Positions 1 through 17,510 of a DNA stretch of 40,853 bases are shown here, in pieces. Location of the stretch: the NCBI GenBank assembly GCA_026982665.1, contig JALSGQ010000132.1, positions 1-40,853 of the forward strand, given 5' to 3'. This stretch comes from Hyphomicrobiales bacterium. GTDB taxonomy: Bacteria; Pseudomonadota; Alphaproteobacteria; Rhizobiales; Aestuariivirgaceae. The stretch's first letter is position 1. Each line of letters begins with the position of its first letter. The position numbers and the translations under genes were made by a program. Under the pieces are notes generated by a model. The model searched no databases. It saw only the letters and a program-made list of their open reading frames with translations, and had not been told where the DNA came from.

Positions 1-129
<129 letters not shown>

Positions 130-136
130 GCTGACA

Positions 137-171
137 GGGGGAGAAATCTGTTGCAAACGGATTTCTCCCCC
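137..171 (+). terminator. Strong hairpin after tuf (terminator-like, no T-run)
   Basis: GGGGGAGAAATCTGTT-GCA-AACGGATTTCTCCCCC: about 16 bp stem with one T-G wobble and a 3-nt loop, 8 nt after the tuf stop. Confidence 0.6.
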
Positions 172-309
172 ACTATTAAGTTTCTCGCGCTGGCGCCGGG
201 TTGTCTTGGCTGGCGTGCAGTGGCTGCAAGACGGTATTCGGCCCTCCCTCCTCTCGACCTTTTTCCTCGCAATCCGGGCGGTCGGGCAGTGGAGCGGTCG
301 ATGCGACGC

Positions 310-330
310 GAAAATGCCGCAGGCATTTTC
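310..330 (+). other. Perfect hairpin immediately upstream of tRNA-Trp
   Basis: GAAAATGCC-GCA-GGCATTTTC, 9 bp perfect stem and GCA loop. Confidence 0.6.
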
Positions 331-341
331 GTCTCGCGTGC

Positions 342-417
342 AGGGGTGTAGCTCAGTTGGTAGAGCAGCGGTCTCCAAAACCGCAGGTCGGGGGTTCGAG
401 TCCCTCCGCCCCTGCCA
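342..417 (+). tRNA. tRNA-Trp (anticodon CCA)
   Basis: AGGGGTG...CGCCCCT acceptor stem, TAGCTCAGTTGG D-arm, CTCCAAA anticodon loop, GGTTCGAGTCC T-arm, encoded 3' CCA. Location between tuf and secE is a common arrangement. Confidence 0.97.
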
Positions 418-817
418 TTCTTCATTGGCAACATTTCCCTTCCGTCAGCCAGTATTCTGCTTCTGCCGTCATGGTTTGAAGAGTGCTGTGCTTCAGGAGG
501 TCCTGCCTGTTGCATGCACCGACAGAGACGGCACGAGGTGCTGGCAAGAGGTTTTTTCGCTGCAAGGCGGTCATGCAGTTTCTGGCATGCTTTTTGCTGA
601 TTCCATCAGCCGCCCCCCTTGCAAGGGGTTCGTTTTTCGTCTAGTTGTCGCTGCCGTGGCGAGAACCGGAATGTGTTCATCCGGGGCTGAGGGGAATCAG
701 GTCTTCAGGCCCGGTTTTCGTGTTCCCGCAAGGCAGGCAGGTGGCAGTGCTCGCGCAAGCGGGTATGGCGGCCGGCGGCATCATGCACACCATGTTCAGG
801 CCCGGAGGGCGCTCCTG

Positions 818-1012
818 ATGGCGAAAGCGAATGTCTTCCAGTTCATCCGCGAGGTGCGGCAGGAAATGGCCCGTGTTACCTGGCCAAGTCGTCAGGAGGT
901 GCTGATCACCACCGTCATGGTGCTCATCATGGTGGCGCTCACGGCCGTCTATTTCCTGCTCGTCGATACCATTCTGAAGTGGCTGGTGGACACGTTCATC
1001 TACAACATCTGA
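818..1012 (+). CDS. secE: Preprotein translocase subunit SecE
   Basis: MAKANVFQFIREVRQEMARVTWPSRQEVLITTVMVLIMVALTAVYFLLVDTILKWLVDTFIYNI; RVTWPSR motif, one TM helix, followed by nusG. Confidence 0.95.
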   Translation: MAKANVFQFIREVRQEMARVTWPSRQEVLITTVMVLIMVALTAVYFLLVDTILKWLVDTFIYNI

Positions 1013-1107
1013 ACACGACATCTGACAATTGCATCGGGCTAGCATGCTCATGTGGCCGGGCGCGTGAAGAGGCGCTGCCCGCCACGGCAAACGGGACGGA
1101 TCGGCTG

Positions 1108-1653
1108 ATGGCGAAGCGCTGGTATATCGTGCATGCCTACTCGAACTTCGAGGACAAGGTGGCGGAGGAGATCCGCCACCAGGCGGAGCTGCAGGGACTG
1201 GCCGACTTCTTCGAGGAAGTGCTGGTGCCCACCGAAGAGGTGGTGGAGGTCAAGCCCGGCGGCCGCAAGGTGGTGAAGAAGCGCCATCTGTTTCCCGGCT
1301 ACGTGCTGGTGAAGATGGAGATGAACGACGCCACCTTCCATCTCATCAAGAACACGCCGAAGGTTACCGGCTTTCTGGGGGCGGACAGGGGCAACAGGCC
1401 GCTGCCCATTTCCGAGGAGGAGGCCGGGCGCATCCTCGGCATCGTGCAGGAGGGTGTGAAGCCTGCCGCCGGCAGTGGCATCACCTTCGATCTTGGCGAG
1501 GTCGTGCGCATCATCGATGGTCCGTTCGCCAGCTTCGAGGGTGTGGTGGAAGACGTGGACGATACGCATCAGCGCCTGAAGGTTTCGGTGTCCATCTTCG
1601 GGCGCGAGACACCGGTGGATCTGGAATTCGGTCAGGTGGAGAAGAAGGCCTGA
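1108..1653 (+). CDS. nusG: Transcription termination/antitermination factor NusG
   Basis: MAKRWYIVHAYSNFEDKVAEEI... with C-terminal KOW (VVRIIDGPFASFEGVVEDVD). Confidence 0.97.
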   Translation: MAKRWYIVHAYSNFEDKVAEEIRHQAELQGLADFFEEVLVPTEEVVEVKPGGRKVVKKRHLFPGYVLVKMEMNDATFHLIKNTPKVTGFLGADRGNRPLPISEEEAGRILGIVQEGVKPAAGSGITFDLGEVVRIIDGPFASFEGVVEDVDDTHQRLKVSVSIFGRETPVDLEFGQVEKKA

Positions 1654-1778
1654 TCGTCAATCGCTGCGGGAGGTGGGCATGAGTGCCTCGCCAGCCTCCT
1701 GTTCGCCGCACCGCAGCGGCCTCTGAAAGGCAACGAGGGGCAGCATGGCGCTGTCCGCAACACGAAAGAGGTAGAGCA

Positions 1779-2207
1779 ATGGCGAAGAAGATAGAAGGTT
1801 ACCTGCGGCTGCAGGTGCCTGCCGGGCAGGCCAATCCGTCGCCCCCCGTGGGTCCGGCGCTGGGTCAGCGCGGCATCAACATCATGGAGTTCTGCAAGGC
1901 CTTCAACGCCAGGACGCAGGACATGGAGCCCGGTGCGCCGGTGCCCACCATCATCACCATCTACCAGGACAAGTCCTTCACCTTCGAGATCAAGACGCCG
2001 CCTGCATCCTACCTGCTGAAGAAGGCGGCGGGCATCCAGAAGGGGTCGCAGGAGCCGGGGCTGAAGTCGGTCGGCCAGGTAACCCGCGCCCAGATCCGCG
2101 AAATCGCCGAGGCGAAGATGAAGGATCTGAATGCCCGCGACATGGATGCGGCGATGAAGATCATTGAAGGTTCGGCCCGCTCCATGGGCCTTGAGGTGGT
2201 GGAGTGA
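1779..2207 (+). CDS. rplK: 50S ribosomal protein L11
   Basis: [44 protein letters not shown]... Confidence 0.97.
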   Translation: MAKKIEGYLRLQVPAGQANPSPPVGPALGQRGINIMEFCKAFNARTQDMEPGAPVPTIITIYQDKSFTFEIKTPPASYLLKKAAGIQKGSQEPGLKSVGQVTRAQIREIAEAKMKDLNARDMDAAMKIIEGSARSMGLEVVE

Positions 2208-2212
2208 GCGCC

Positions 2213-2914
2213 ATGCCCAAGCACGGAAAGCGTTATCGCAAGAACATGGAGGGGATCGACCGCAACAAGGTCCATTCCCTGGAGGAGGCCATCAGGCTCG
2301 TCAAGGAGCGCGCCAACGCGAAGTTTGACGAGACCATCGAGGTGGCGATGAACCTTGGCGTCGATCCGCGTCATGCCGACCAGATGGTGCGTGGTGTGGC
2401 CGAGCTGCCCGAGGGCACCGGCAAGACGGTGCGCGTTGCCGTCTTCGCCAAGGGCGAGAAGGCGGAGGAGGCGAAGGCTGCCGGGGCCGACATCGTTGGT
2501 GCTGAGGACCTGGTGGAGCAGATCCAGAAGGGCGAGATCAACTTCGATACCGCCATCGCCACGCCGGACATGATGCCGCTGGTCGGTCGGCTGGGCAAGA
2601 TCCTTGGCCCCCGCGGGCTGATGCCGAACCCGAAGGTGGGCACCGTTACACCCAATGTTGGCGAGGCGGTGAAGCGTGCCAAGGCCGGTGCCGTGCAGTT
2701 CCGCGTGGAGAAGGCGGGCATCGTGCACGCCGGCGTGGGCAAGGCGAGCTTCAGCGAGGAGCAGATTGCCCGCAACGTGAAGGCATTCGTGGATGCCGTC
2801 ATCAAGGCCAGGCCGGAGGGTGCGAAGGGCACCTACGTGAAGCGTGTGGCGCTGTCCTCCACCATGGGGCCGGGCGTGAAGGTGGATCTGGCCTCCATCA
2901 CCGGTGATGCCTGA
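2213..2914 (+). CDS. rplA: 50S ribosomal protein L1
   Basis: [19 protein letters not shown]...[23 protein letters not shown] motif. ATG at 2213 chosen; a GTG at 2204 is also possible. Confidence 0.96.
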   Translation: MPKHGKRYRKNMEGIDRNKVHSLEEAIRLVKERANAKFDETIEVAMNLGVDPRHADQMVRGVAELPEGTGKTVRVAVFAKGEKAEEAKAAGADIVGAEDLVEQIQKGEINFDTAIATPDMMPLVGRLGKILGPRGLMPNPKVGTVTPNVGEAVKRAKAGAVQFRVEKAGIVHAGVGKASFSEEQIARNVKAFVDAVIKARPEGAKGTYVKRVALSSTMGPGVKVDLASITGDA

Positions 2915-2949
2915 GTGGTGTTGCCGGCTGGTTGGCCTTCAACGATTTT

Positions 2950-2973
2950 CCGGATCACCTGCGGGTGATCCGG
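2950..2973 (+). promoter_or_regulatory. Hairpin in the rplA-rplJ intergenic leader
   Basis: CCGGATCACC-TGCG-GGTGATCCGG perfect 10 bp stem, flanked by GATTTTC...GAAAATC which can extend the structure. Confidence 0.5.
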
Positions 2974-3408
2974 TATCGCGGGAAAATCAGGATGCCGTGA
3001 TGTATTCCTGATGCTTTCCGCACAAGTCCTGTCCGAGACTGCGGGTGCCTCGCCGGCAATGCCGGGGTGGCTCAAATGCTTCGGGGAAGTGTCTCCGGGA
3101 TGCTTCCACGAAGCGGCCCGCACAGACGGGGAAGAACGGATCGTCGCGGGCCGGAAATCGTACCGGTCGTGCACGGTTGGTTCGAACCGGCATCATGGAG
3201 CGGCATGGCTCAGGATCGGGGCATGCCGCACGTGATGCAAAAAGAGCGGACAGGCCTTGCCGAGCGTCGCGTCCTTGTCCGTTGTCCTCGCGCATTCGCT
3301 TGGGGGCAGGGCAGGCGCGGCAGGTTGGGCAACCGGGGCCGGAAGGCGGAGCAGGGCTGCAAGGCCTGTGCGATGCCGGAAGGCCCGACTTGCCAGAGGA
3401 GAGAGCAA

Positions 3409-3927
3409 GTGGACAGAGCCCGTAAACGCGAGGTCGTGGCGTGGCTGAAGGAGGAGGTATTCGCGAAATACCCCTCCATCGTCGTGGCGCACAACCTCGG
3501 CCTCACGGTGGCGCAGATGACCGATCTGCGCAACCGCATGTACGAGGCGGGCGGCATGGTCAAGGTGGTGAAGAACCGCCTGGCCAGGATTGCTCTTGAA
3601 GGCACGCCCAGGGAAGGCCTGCAGGCCCTGTTCAGCGGGCCGACGGTGATGATCTTCTCCGAAGATCCGGTCGTTGCACCGAAAGTCGCCGCCGGCTTCG
3701 CCAAGGAGAACGAGAAGCTCGTGATCCTCGGCGGCATGCTGGACGAGCAACTGCTGGATGAAGCCGGCGTCAAGGCGCTGGCCGAGCTGCCCTCCCTGGA
3801 CGAGCTGCGGGCGAAGCTCATTGGCGTCATTCAGGCGCCGGCGCAGAAGGTGGCCAGCGTGTTGCAGGCCCCTGCCGGCCAGCTGGCGCGTGTGCTTCAG
3901 GCCCGTGCGGAGCAGGAGGCGGCGTAA
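3409..3927 (+). CDS. rplJ: 50S ribosomal protein L10
   Basis: GTG start at 3409 preceded by [69 protein letters not shown]... The ORF-track ATG at 3067 is overextended. Confidence 0.93.
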   Translation: MDRARKREVVAWLKEEVFAKYPSIVVAHNLGLTVAQMTDLRNRMYEAGGMVKVVKNRLARIALEGTPREGLQALFSGPTVMIFSEDPVVAPKVAAGFAKENEKLVILGGMLDEQLLDEAGVKALAELPSLDELRAKLIGVIQAPAQKVASVLQAPAGQLARVLQARAEQEAA

Positions 3928-4053
3928 CGGCCGCCGCGCGAGCCGCTCGCGCAACACGACAATGGCCCGCGCCGTTCGTCGGGACGTATCCCGGAGCAGG
4001 GCGGGGCGGGAAGACGAACTGGTTCGAACCGATCAACTGAAGGAAACCGAACA

Positions 4054-4431
4054 ATGGCTGACCTGGAAAAGATTGTCGAGGAGCTGTCCTCCCTGTCCGT
4101 GCTGGAGGCCGCCGAGCTGGCCAAGATGCTGGAGGACAAGTGGGGCGTGTCTGCCGCTGCGCCGGTGGCGGTGGCCGCGGTGGCCGGTGCGGCCGGTGGC
4201 GAGGCCGGTGGCGGCGAGGAGAAGACGGAGTTCGACGTCGTTCTCGTCAACCACGGCGACAAGAAGATCAACGTCATCAAGGAAGTCCGCGGCATCACCG
4301 GCCTGGGCCTGAAGGAGGCCAAGGAGCTGGTGGAGAAGGGCGGCACCGTGAAGGAAGGTGTCTCCAAGGAAGAGGCCGAGGAGATCAAGAAGAAGCTCGA
4401 GGACGCAGGCGCTACCGTCGAGCTGAAGTAA
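4054..4431 (+). CDS. rplL: 50S ribosomal protein L7/L12
   Basis: [37 protein letters not shown]...[39 protein letters not shown]. Confidence 0.98.
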   Translation: MADLEKIVEELSSLSVLEAAELAKMLEDKWGVSAAAPVAVAAVAGAAGGEAGGGEEKTEFDVVLVNHGDKKINVIKEVRGITGLGLKEAKELVEKGGTVKEGVSKEEAEEIKKKLEDAGATVELK

Positions 4432-4446
4432 TCGATGCGCATGTGG

Positions 4447-4481
4447 GCTGCCGATGTGGCCGTGGGGGCCGCATCGGCAGC
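4447..4481 (+). promoter_or_regulatory. Hairpin 15 nt after rplL, candidate rplL-rpoB attenuator
   Basis: GCTGCCGATG-T-GGCC-GTGGG-GGCC-G-CATCGGCAGC; about 15 bp stem including one T-G wobble, 5-nt loop. Confidence 0.55.
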
Positions 4482-4556
4482 TTCATCCGGTGTTTACTGG
4501 GAGCAAGCTGCAGGAGCAGGATTGCAGAAGGCAGTTCACAGCGGAATGTGAATGGC

Positions 4557-4601
4557 GACGCTTTTCCCGAAGGCCGTGAGGCGGTGTTCGGGAAAGGCGT
4601 C
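4557..4601 (+). promoter_or_regulatory. Second long hairpin in the rplL-rpoB spacer, candidate RNase III processing site
   Basis: GACGCTTTTCCCGAA / TTCGGGAAAGGCGTC, 15 bp stem with one wobble, 15-nt loop. Confidence 0.55.
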
Positions 4602-4806
4602 TTGGCGTGCGTCCATGTGAGGAAAATATTCTTCCGATGTTGATGGAAGATGCCAATCCGTGCGCATGCCGGGTGCTCGGGGGAGGCGTGTGGAACGTGA
4701 AAATGGCGGCTGCCATTCAATTCACGCGGCCTGTCCCGTCCGGATCAGGTGCAAGCAGGGCAAAAACGGGCCGCATGGCCCCAGCAAACGAAAGAAAAGC
4801 AAGGCG

Positions 4807-8961
<4,155 letters not shown>

Positions 8962-9090
8962 GATGGCCTGCCCATCGCGCACTCCTTGCGCATGCCACGG
9001 CAACATCCATGCCGGCACTTGACAAACGTGCTACAATGCCGGGCAGCGTGGAAGGACAGTTGGTGCGTGGGCGGTGAAACAGGACATGCA

Positions 9091-9135
9091 CGCGGGCATG
9101 GCGGGAAACAGGCAGCGTTTCTCCGCCATGCCGCG
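9091..9135 (+). promoter_or_regulatory. Long hairpin in rpoB-rpoC spacer, 35 nt upstream of rpoC ATG
   Basis: CGCGGGCATGGCGGGAAAC - AGGCAGC - GTTTCTCCGCCATGCCGCG; near-complete complementarity with two single-nt bulges. Confidence 0.55.
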
Positions 9136-9170
9136 CAGGCAGGATAACGGCATCCGGGAGACATCCTAAA

Positions 9171-13427
<4,257 letters not shown>

Positions 13428-13498
13428 GCGCGACGGCGTGTTGTCGCGGTCATTTCACGCATGTGAAATGGCTGGTAGCATGCTCATCGTCATATCTC

Positions 13499-13536
13499 AT
13501 CCCCGCCAACCGAAGCATGGTTGGCGGGGATTTTTT
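13499..13536 (+). terminator. Rho-independent terminator after rpoC
   Basis: ATCCCCGCCAACC-GAAGCAT-GGTTGGCGGGGAT followed by TTTTTT; 13 bp perfect stem. A smaller hairpin CATTTCAC-GCAT-GTGAAATG lies upstream at 13451-13470. Confidence 0.93.
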
Positions 13537-13840
13537 CGCGCGTGTCGAATTGGCGAGGCTTTCGGGCTGTCGAAACGCAAGGCAATAGTTGCATGGTGCG
13601 GTTTTGCCTTTCTTGCGTTGAGGTTATCGTGTCGTTGCTGTGGCAATCGCAAGGTGTTACAATCCACGGCCCTGCAAGTTGTCGAAAAGCTTGTGGTGCT
13701 TGCCTGTGAGGGAGGCTGCCGGGATACTGCCGCTCCTGCAGGTATCGGTTTTCGCTGCAGGTATCCTGTCAACCGGCTGCCATCCTCTTTGGGTGGTGAA
13801 GGTGTGCCTGTGTGTTTCGAATGTGAGGGTTCTTGGGGGG

Positions 13841-14857
13841 ATGGGGCGCAAGGAGTGGGCAAAGCCCTTCTGGCAATATCGCGTTCGCCGCATGCTGGCG
13901 GCGGATCTGCCGAATGTGGTGGCCATGTGGCGGCAATGGCAGCCCTTTCCGCCAGTGCTTGAGCGGATGTTGCCTGAAGTGTTGGAGAAACTCATTCTCC
14001 AGCAGTTCATTACCGGTGCGATGGTGGAGCGCCTGCGCGGGCCGGGAATGGACTGGGAACTGGCGGCATTTGGCTTCGGCAGCTTCATGGCGCCACGGTT
14101 GCGAGAGCGTTACCTGCAGGAACCTTTTGCATTTGTGGCGGTGGATGTGCTGGAGCATGCGCTGGCCGGCAGAACCGAGGAGGTGCTCCTGGCACGGCAA
14201 GAAGTGGATGTGCTGCAGAAGAACTCTCCGCCACGGCTGGACTACCTGGTGCTGACCTGGCTGCAGGACAATTTCGACTTCACCGATGAGGATGGCCGCC
14301 AGTTGCTGTTGCAAGGGGTGCGGGTGCTGGAGCGTTATGCCACGGGTTTCCGACTGCGTTCGCTGCTGCTGGAGGGCATGGTGCACAATCTGCTGGCTTT
14401 CCGCCTGGCAGGTTTCTCGCGCGTGGTTGACTGCTCCGACATGATACCGCCGCAGTATGCCGAGCTGAGGGATGATCCGCGCTACCGTCCATTCATGCAC
14501 GGCATGCACGAGCTGGGGCAGGGCATGGCAGACCTGCCGCTGAACCCGATAGCCCGCCTGTTTCACTTCACCGAACCGGTGCTGAACCTGACGGACAGCC
14601 AGAAGGAGGTGCTGGACCTGGCATTGGAAGGCTACTCCGACCAGGCCATCGCCCGTTTTCTTTCCATCAAGCCCAGTGCCGTGCAGATGCGCTGGCGGCG
14701 CATCTACGAGAAGGCCTTGCTGGTGTTGCCGGAGCTGGCCGAGGTGGATGAACGCTGCGCCGATGGCCGGCGCGGGCAGGAGAAACGGCGCATGGTGGTG
14801 GAATACATACGCGAGCATCCGCAGGAGATCCGCCCGTGGATCGTCATGCCGTCCTGA
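13841..14857 (+). CDS. Uncharacterised protein with C-terminal LuxR/sigma-r4-like helix-turn-helix
   Basis: C-terminal LTDSQKEVLDLALEGYSDQAIARFLSIKPSAVQMRWRRIYEKAL resembles a LuxR-type HTH. The N-terminal ~250 aa are not recognised. Start tentative (ATG 13841). Confidence 0.65.
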   Translation: MGRKEWAKPFWQYRVRRMLAADLPNVVAMWRQWQPFPPVLERMLPEVLEKLILQQFITGAMVERLRGPGMDWELAAFGFGSFMAPRLRERYLQEPFAFVAVDVLEHALAGRTEEVLLARQEVDVLQKNSPPRLDYLVLTWLQDNFDFTDEDGRQLLLQGVRVLERYATGFRLRSLLLEGMVHNLLAFRLAGFSRVVDCSDMIPPQYAELRDDPRYRPFMHGMHELGQGMADLPLNPIARLFHFTEPVLNLTDSQKEVLDLALEGYSDQAIARFLSIKPSAVQMRWRRIYEKALLVLPELAEVDERCADGRRGQEKRRMVVEYIREHPQEIRPWIVMPS

Positions 14858-14890
14858 AAGGCGAACGTGAAGAAAAGCTGCCCTGCTGGC

Positions 14891-15412
14891 TCAGGCCACG
14901 GCAGGGGGGTAGTTCTCGCTCATCTGCAGGCGCAGCAGGTCCAGCGCCGTCAGCATGGCCTGGTAACGCACGTCATCCCGGCCGATGTCGCCGAACTGCT
15001 TCATCAGCGCAATGGTTTCGCCATCACGCGCCGCGCAGGCGAAGTGCACCAGGCCTACCGGCTTTTCCTCGCTGCCGCCACCCGGCCCGGCTATGCCGGT
15101 GATGGCCACGGCCATGTCCGCAGTGGAGTGGCGCAGAGCACCTTCCGCCATTTCCCGCGCCGTCTGCTCCGACACCGCACCATGCGCTGCCAGCGTTGCT
15201 TCCGCCACGCCCAGCAACTCCTGCTTGGCGGCATTGGAATAAGTGATGAAGCCGCGCTCGAACACGGTGGAAGAGCCGGCAACCGCGGTAAGCGCCGCAG
15301 CCAGCAGCCCTCCGGTGCAGCTTTCCGCGGTGGCGATCATCAGCCCGCGCTCGCGTGCCTCGTCCAGCGTTTCCTTCACGCTCAGGATGGTGTCGCGGTC
15401 GAACTCGAACAT
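14891..15412 (-). CDS. pncC: CinA C-terminal domain family / nicotinamide-nucleotide amidase
   Basis: MFEFDRDTILSVKETLDEARERGLMIATAESCTGGLLAAALTAVAGSSTVFERGFITYSNAAKQELLGV...AVAITGIAGPGGGSEEKPVGLVHFA. Confidence 0.93.
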   Translation of the reverse strand: MFEFDRDTILSVKETLDEARERGLMIATAESCTGGLLAAALTAVAGSSTVFERGFITYSNAAKQELLGVAEATLAAHGAVSEQTAREMAEGALRHSTADMAVAITGIAGPGGGSEEKPVGLVHFACAARDGETIALMKQFGDIGRDDVRYQAMLTALDLLRLQMSENYPPAVA

Positions 15413-15572
15413 GCTTGCTCGTCCCTGATTGATGATCGTTGCAATCGGCACTGTATTGCATGTCGGCGGCTGTTGCCATAGGGCATCATCATGGCAGGAC
15501 TTGTGCATTGCGCCGCTGCCGGGCATGGGTTATCAAGCTCGCGGTTCAATGCAAGGCTTGGAGATTCCCGCA

Positions 15573-15860
15573 ATGTCGGTGGACAAGGACACGGTGCAAC
15601 GCATCGCGCGGCTGGCGCGCATCCGGGTGCAGGAAGAGGAGCTTCAGCCACTGGCCAACGAGCTTTCGTCCATCCTGGAATGGATCGAGCAGCTTGGCGA
15701 GGTGAACACCGAGGGCGTGGAGCCGATGACTTCCGTCGAGGACATGCCGATGAAGAAGCGCCCGGACGAGGTTGTCGATGGCAATCGCGTCGAGGACATC
15801 CTGGCCAATGCACCGAGGCGCGAGGGCAACTTCTTCGTTGTTCCCAAGGTGGTTGAATAA
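15573..15860 (+). CDS. gatC: Asp-tRNA(Asn)/Glu-tRNA(Gln) amidotransferase subunit C
   Basis: [52 protein letters not shown]...; directly upstream of gatA. Confidence 0.95.
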   Translation: MSVDKDTVQRIARLARIRVQEEELQPLANELSSILEWIEQLGEVNTEGVEPMTSVEDMPMKKRPDEVVDGNRVEDILANAPRREGNFFVVPKVVE

Positions 15861-15890
15861 TCCGTTTCTTCCTCTTGAAAGGCATGAAAA

Positions 15891-17369
15891 ATGTCTGATC
15901 TCACCAATCTGACGCTGGCGCAGGCGCGCGACGGGCTGCGCAAGAAGGAGTTCAGCGCGAAGGAGCTGACGGAAGCGCACCTGAAGGCCATGGAGCAGGC
16001 GCGCGCGCTGAATGCCTACGTGGCCGAGACGCCGGAGAAGGCGCTGGCGATGGCGGAAGAGAGCGACGCCCGGCTGGCCAGGGGCGAGGCGCGGCCGCTG
16101 GAGGGCATTCCCGTCGGCGTGAAGGACCTGTTCGCCACGAAGGGTGTGCACACGCAGGCCTGCTCGAACATCCTGAAAGATTTCAGGCCACCCTACGAAT
16201 CCACCGTAACCGCCAACCTGTGGCGCGATGGCGCGGTGATGCTGGGCAAGCTGAACATGGACGAGTTCGCCATGGGCTCGTCCAACGAGACATCCTGCTA
16301 CGGCCCGGTAAAGAACCCGTGGAAGCCGCAAGGCTCGGACGAGGACTACACGCCCGGCGGCTCCTCCGGCGGTTCGGCGGCGGCGGTGGCGGCAAGGCTG
16401 TGCCTGGCGGCGACAGCGTCGGATACCGGTGGCTCCATCCGCCAGCCGGCGGCCTTCACCGGCACCGTCGGCATCAAGCCCACCTACGGGCGCTGCTCGC
16501 GGTGGGGCATGGTGGCCTTTGCCTCGTCGCTGGATCAGGCCGGGCCCATCACCCGCACGGTGCGCGATGCCGCCATCATGCTCACCTCCATGAGTGGGCA
16601 TGACGAGAAAGACACCACCTCTGCCAACGTCGAGGTGCCGGACTTCGAGGCGGTGCTGGACGGCGGCATCAAGGGCCTGAAGGTGGGCATTCCGGCGGAA
16701 TACCGCGTCGATGGCATGCCGGAGGAGATCTCCCGGCTGTGGGAGCAGGGCGCGGCGTGGCTGCAGGAGCAGGGGGCGGAGATCGTCGAGGTTTCGCTGC
16801 CGCACACGAAATACGCGCTGCCGGCCTATTACATCGTTGCCCCGGCGGAGGCTTCCTCCAACCTCGCGCGCTATGACGGCGTGCGCTACGGCCTGCGGGT
16901 GGAGGCCGACGACCTTACCGACATGTATGAGCTGACGCGCGCGGAAGGCTTCGGTGCGGAGGTGAAGCGCCGCGTGCTCATCGGCACCTATGTGCTCTCC
17001 GCCGGCTATTACGATGCCTATTACCTGAAGGCACAGAAGGTGCGCACGCTCATCAAGCGCGACTTCGAGGAGGCCTTCACGCAGGTGGACGCGCTGCTGA
17101 CCCCGGCCACGCCGTCCGCCGCCTTCGCGCTCGGTTCCATGAGCGATGATCCGCTGCAGATGTATCTGAACGACATCTTCACCGTTACGGTGAACATGGC
17201 CGGTCTGCCCGGCATCTCGGTGCCGGCAGGCTTCTCGGAGCAGGGCATGCCGCTGGGCCTGCAGCTCATCGGCAAGCCCTTCGATGAAGGCACCATCCTG
17301 AAGCTGGCGCAGGGCATCGAGCAGGCTGCCGCGCTGGACCTGACACCGCAGCCGTGGTGGCAGGCCTGA
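15891..17369 (+). CDS. gatA: Asp-tRNA(Asn)/Glu-tRNA(Gln) amidotransferase subunit A
   Basis: Amidase signature [39 protein letters not shown]. Confidence 0.97.
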   Translation: MSDLTNLTLAQARDGLRKKEFSAKELTEAHLKAMEQARALNAYVAETPEKALAMAEESDARLARGEARPLEGIPVGVKDLFATKGVHTQACSNILKDFRPPYESTVTANLWRDGAVMLGKLNMDEFAMGSSNETSCYGPVKNPWKPQGSDEDYTPGGSSGGSAAAVAARLCLAATASDTGGSIRQPAAFTGTVGIKPTYGRCSRWGMVAFASSLDQAGPITRTVRDAAIMLTSMSGHDEKDTTSANVEVPDFEAVLDGGIKGLKVGIPAEYRVDGMPEEISRLWEQGAAWLQEQGAEIVEVSLPHTKYALPAYYIVAPAEASSNLARYDGVRYGLRVEADDLTDMYELTRAEGFGAEVKRRVLIGTYVLSAGYYDAYYLKAQKVRTLIKRDFEEAFTQVDALLTPATPSAAFALGSMSDDPLQMYLNDIFTVTVNMAGLPGISVPAGFSEQGMPLGLQLIGKPFDEGTILKLAQGIEQAAALDLTPQPWWQA

Positions 17370-17510
17370 TACCTGCGCAAGCCTCTGCCGTGGCGTCCTG
17401 CAACCCCCTTTCCGCACCTCCTGCGCACCCCGGGCAGCAGTCTTTTCCGATATCATGAAGTGTCCGGGGCCTGAGGCAGCACAAGCTCCTTCAGGGGGCG
17501 GGGAGCGGCC

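Noticed and set aside
3067-3927. 286-aa form of L10 starting at 3067
   Set aside because: The first 114 codons are low-quality leader sequence. The conserved L10 N-terminus and a good RBS indicate a GTG start at 3409.
9019-9037. TTGACA ... TACAAT in the rpoB-rpoC spacer as a sigma-70 promoter
   Set aside because: The hexamers match well but are only 7 bp apart, far from the required ~17 bp.
13640-14857. 405-aa version of the LuxR-HTH ORF starting at 13640
   Set aside because: The N-terminal ~67 residues are Cys-rich and overlap the promoter-like region; a start near 13841 is more plausible.
17401-17510. Possible terminator between gatA and convergent hflX
   Set aside because: No convincing inverted repeat plus T-run found by eye in the ~140-nt gap.
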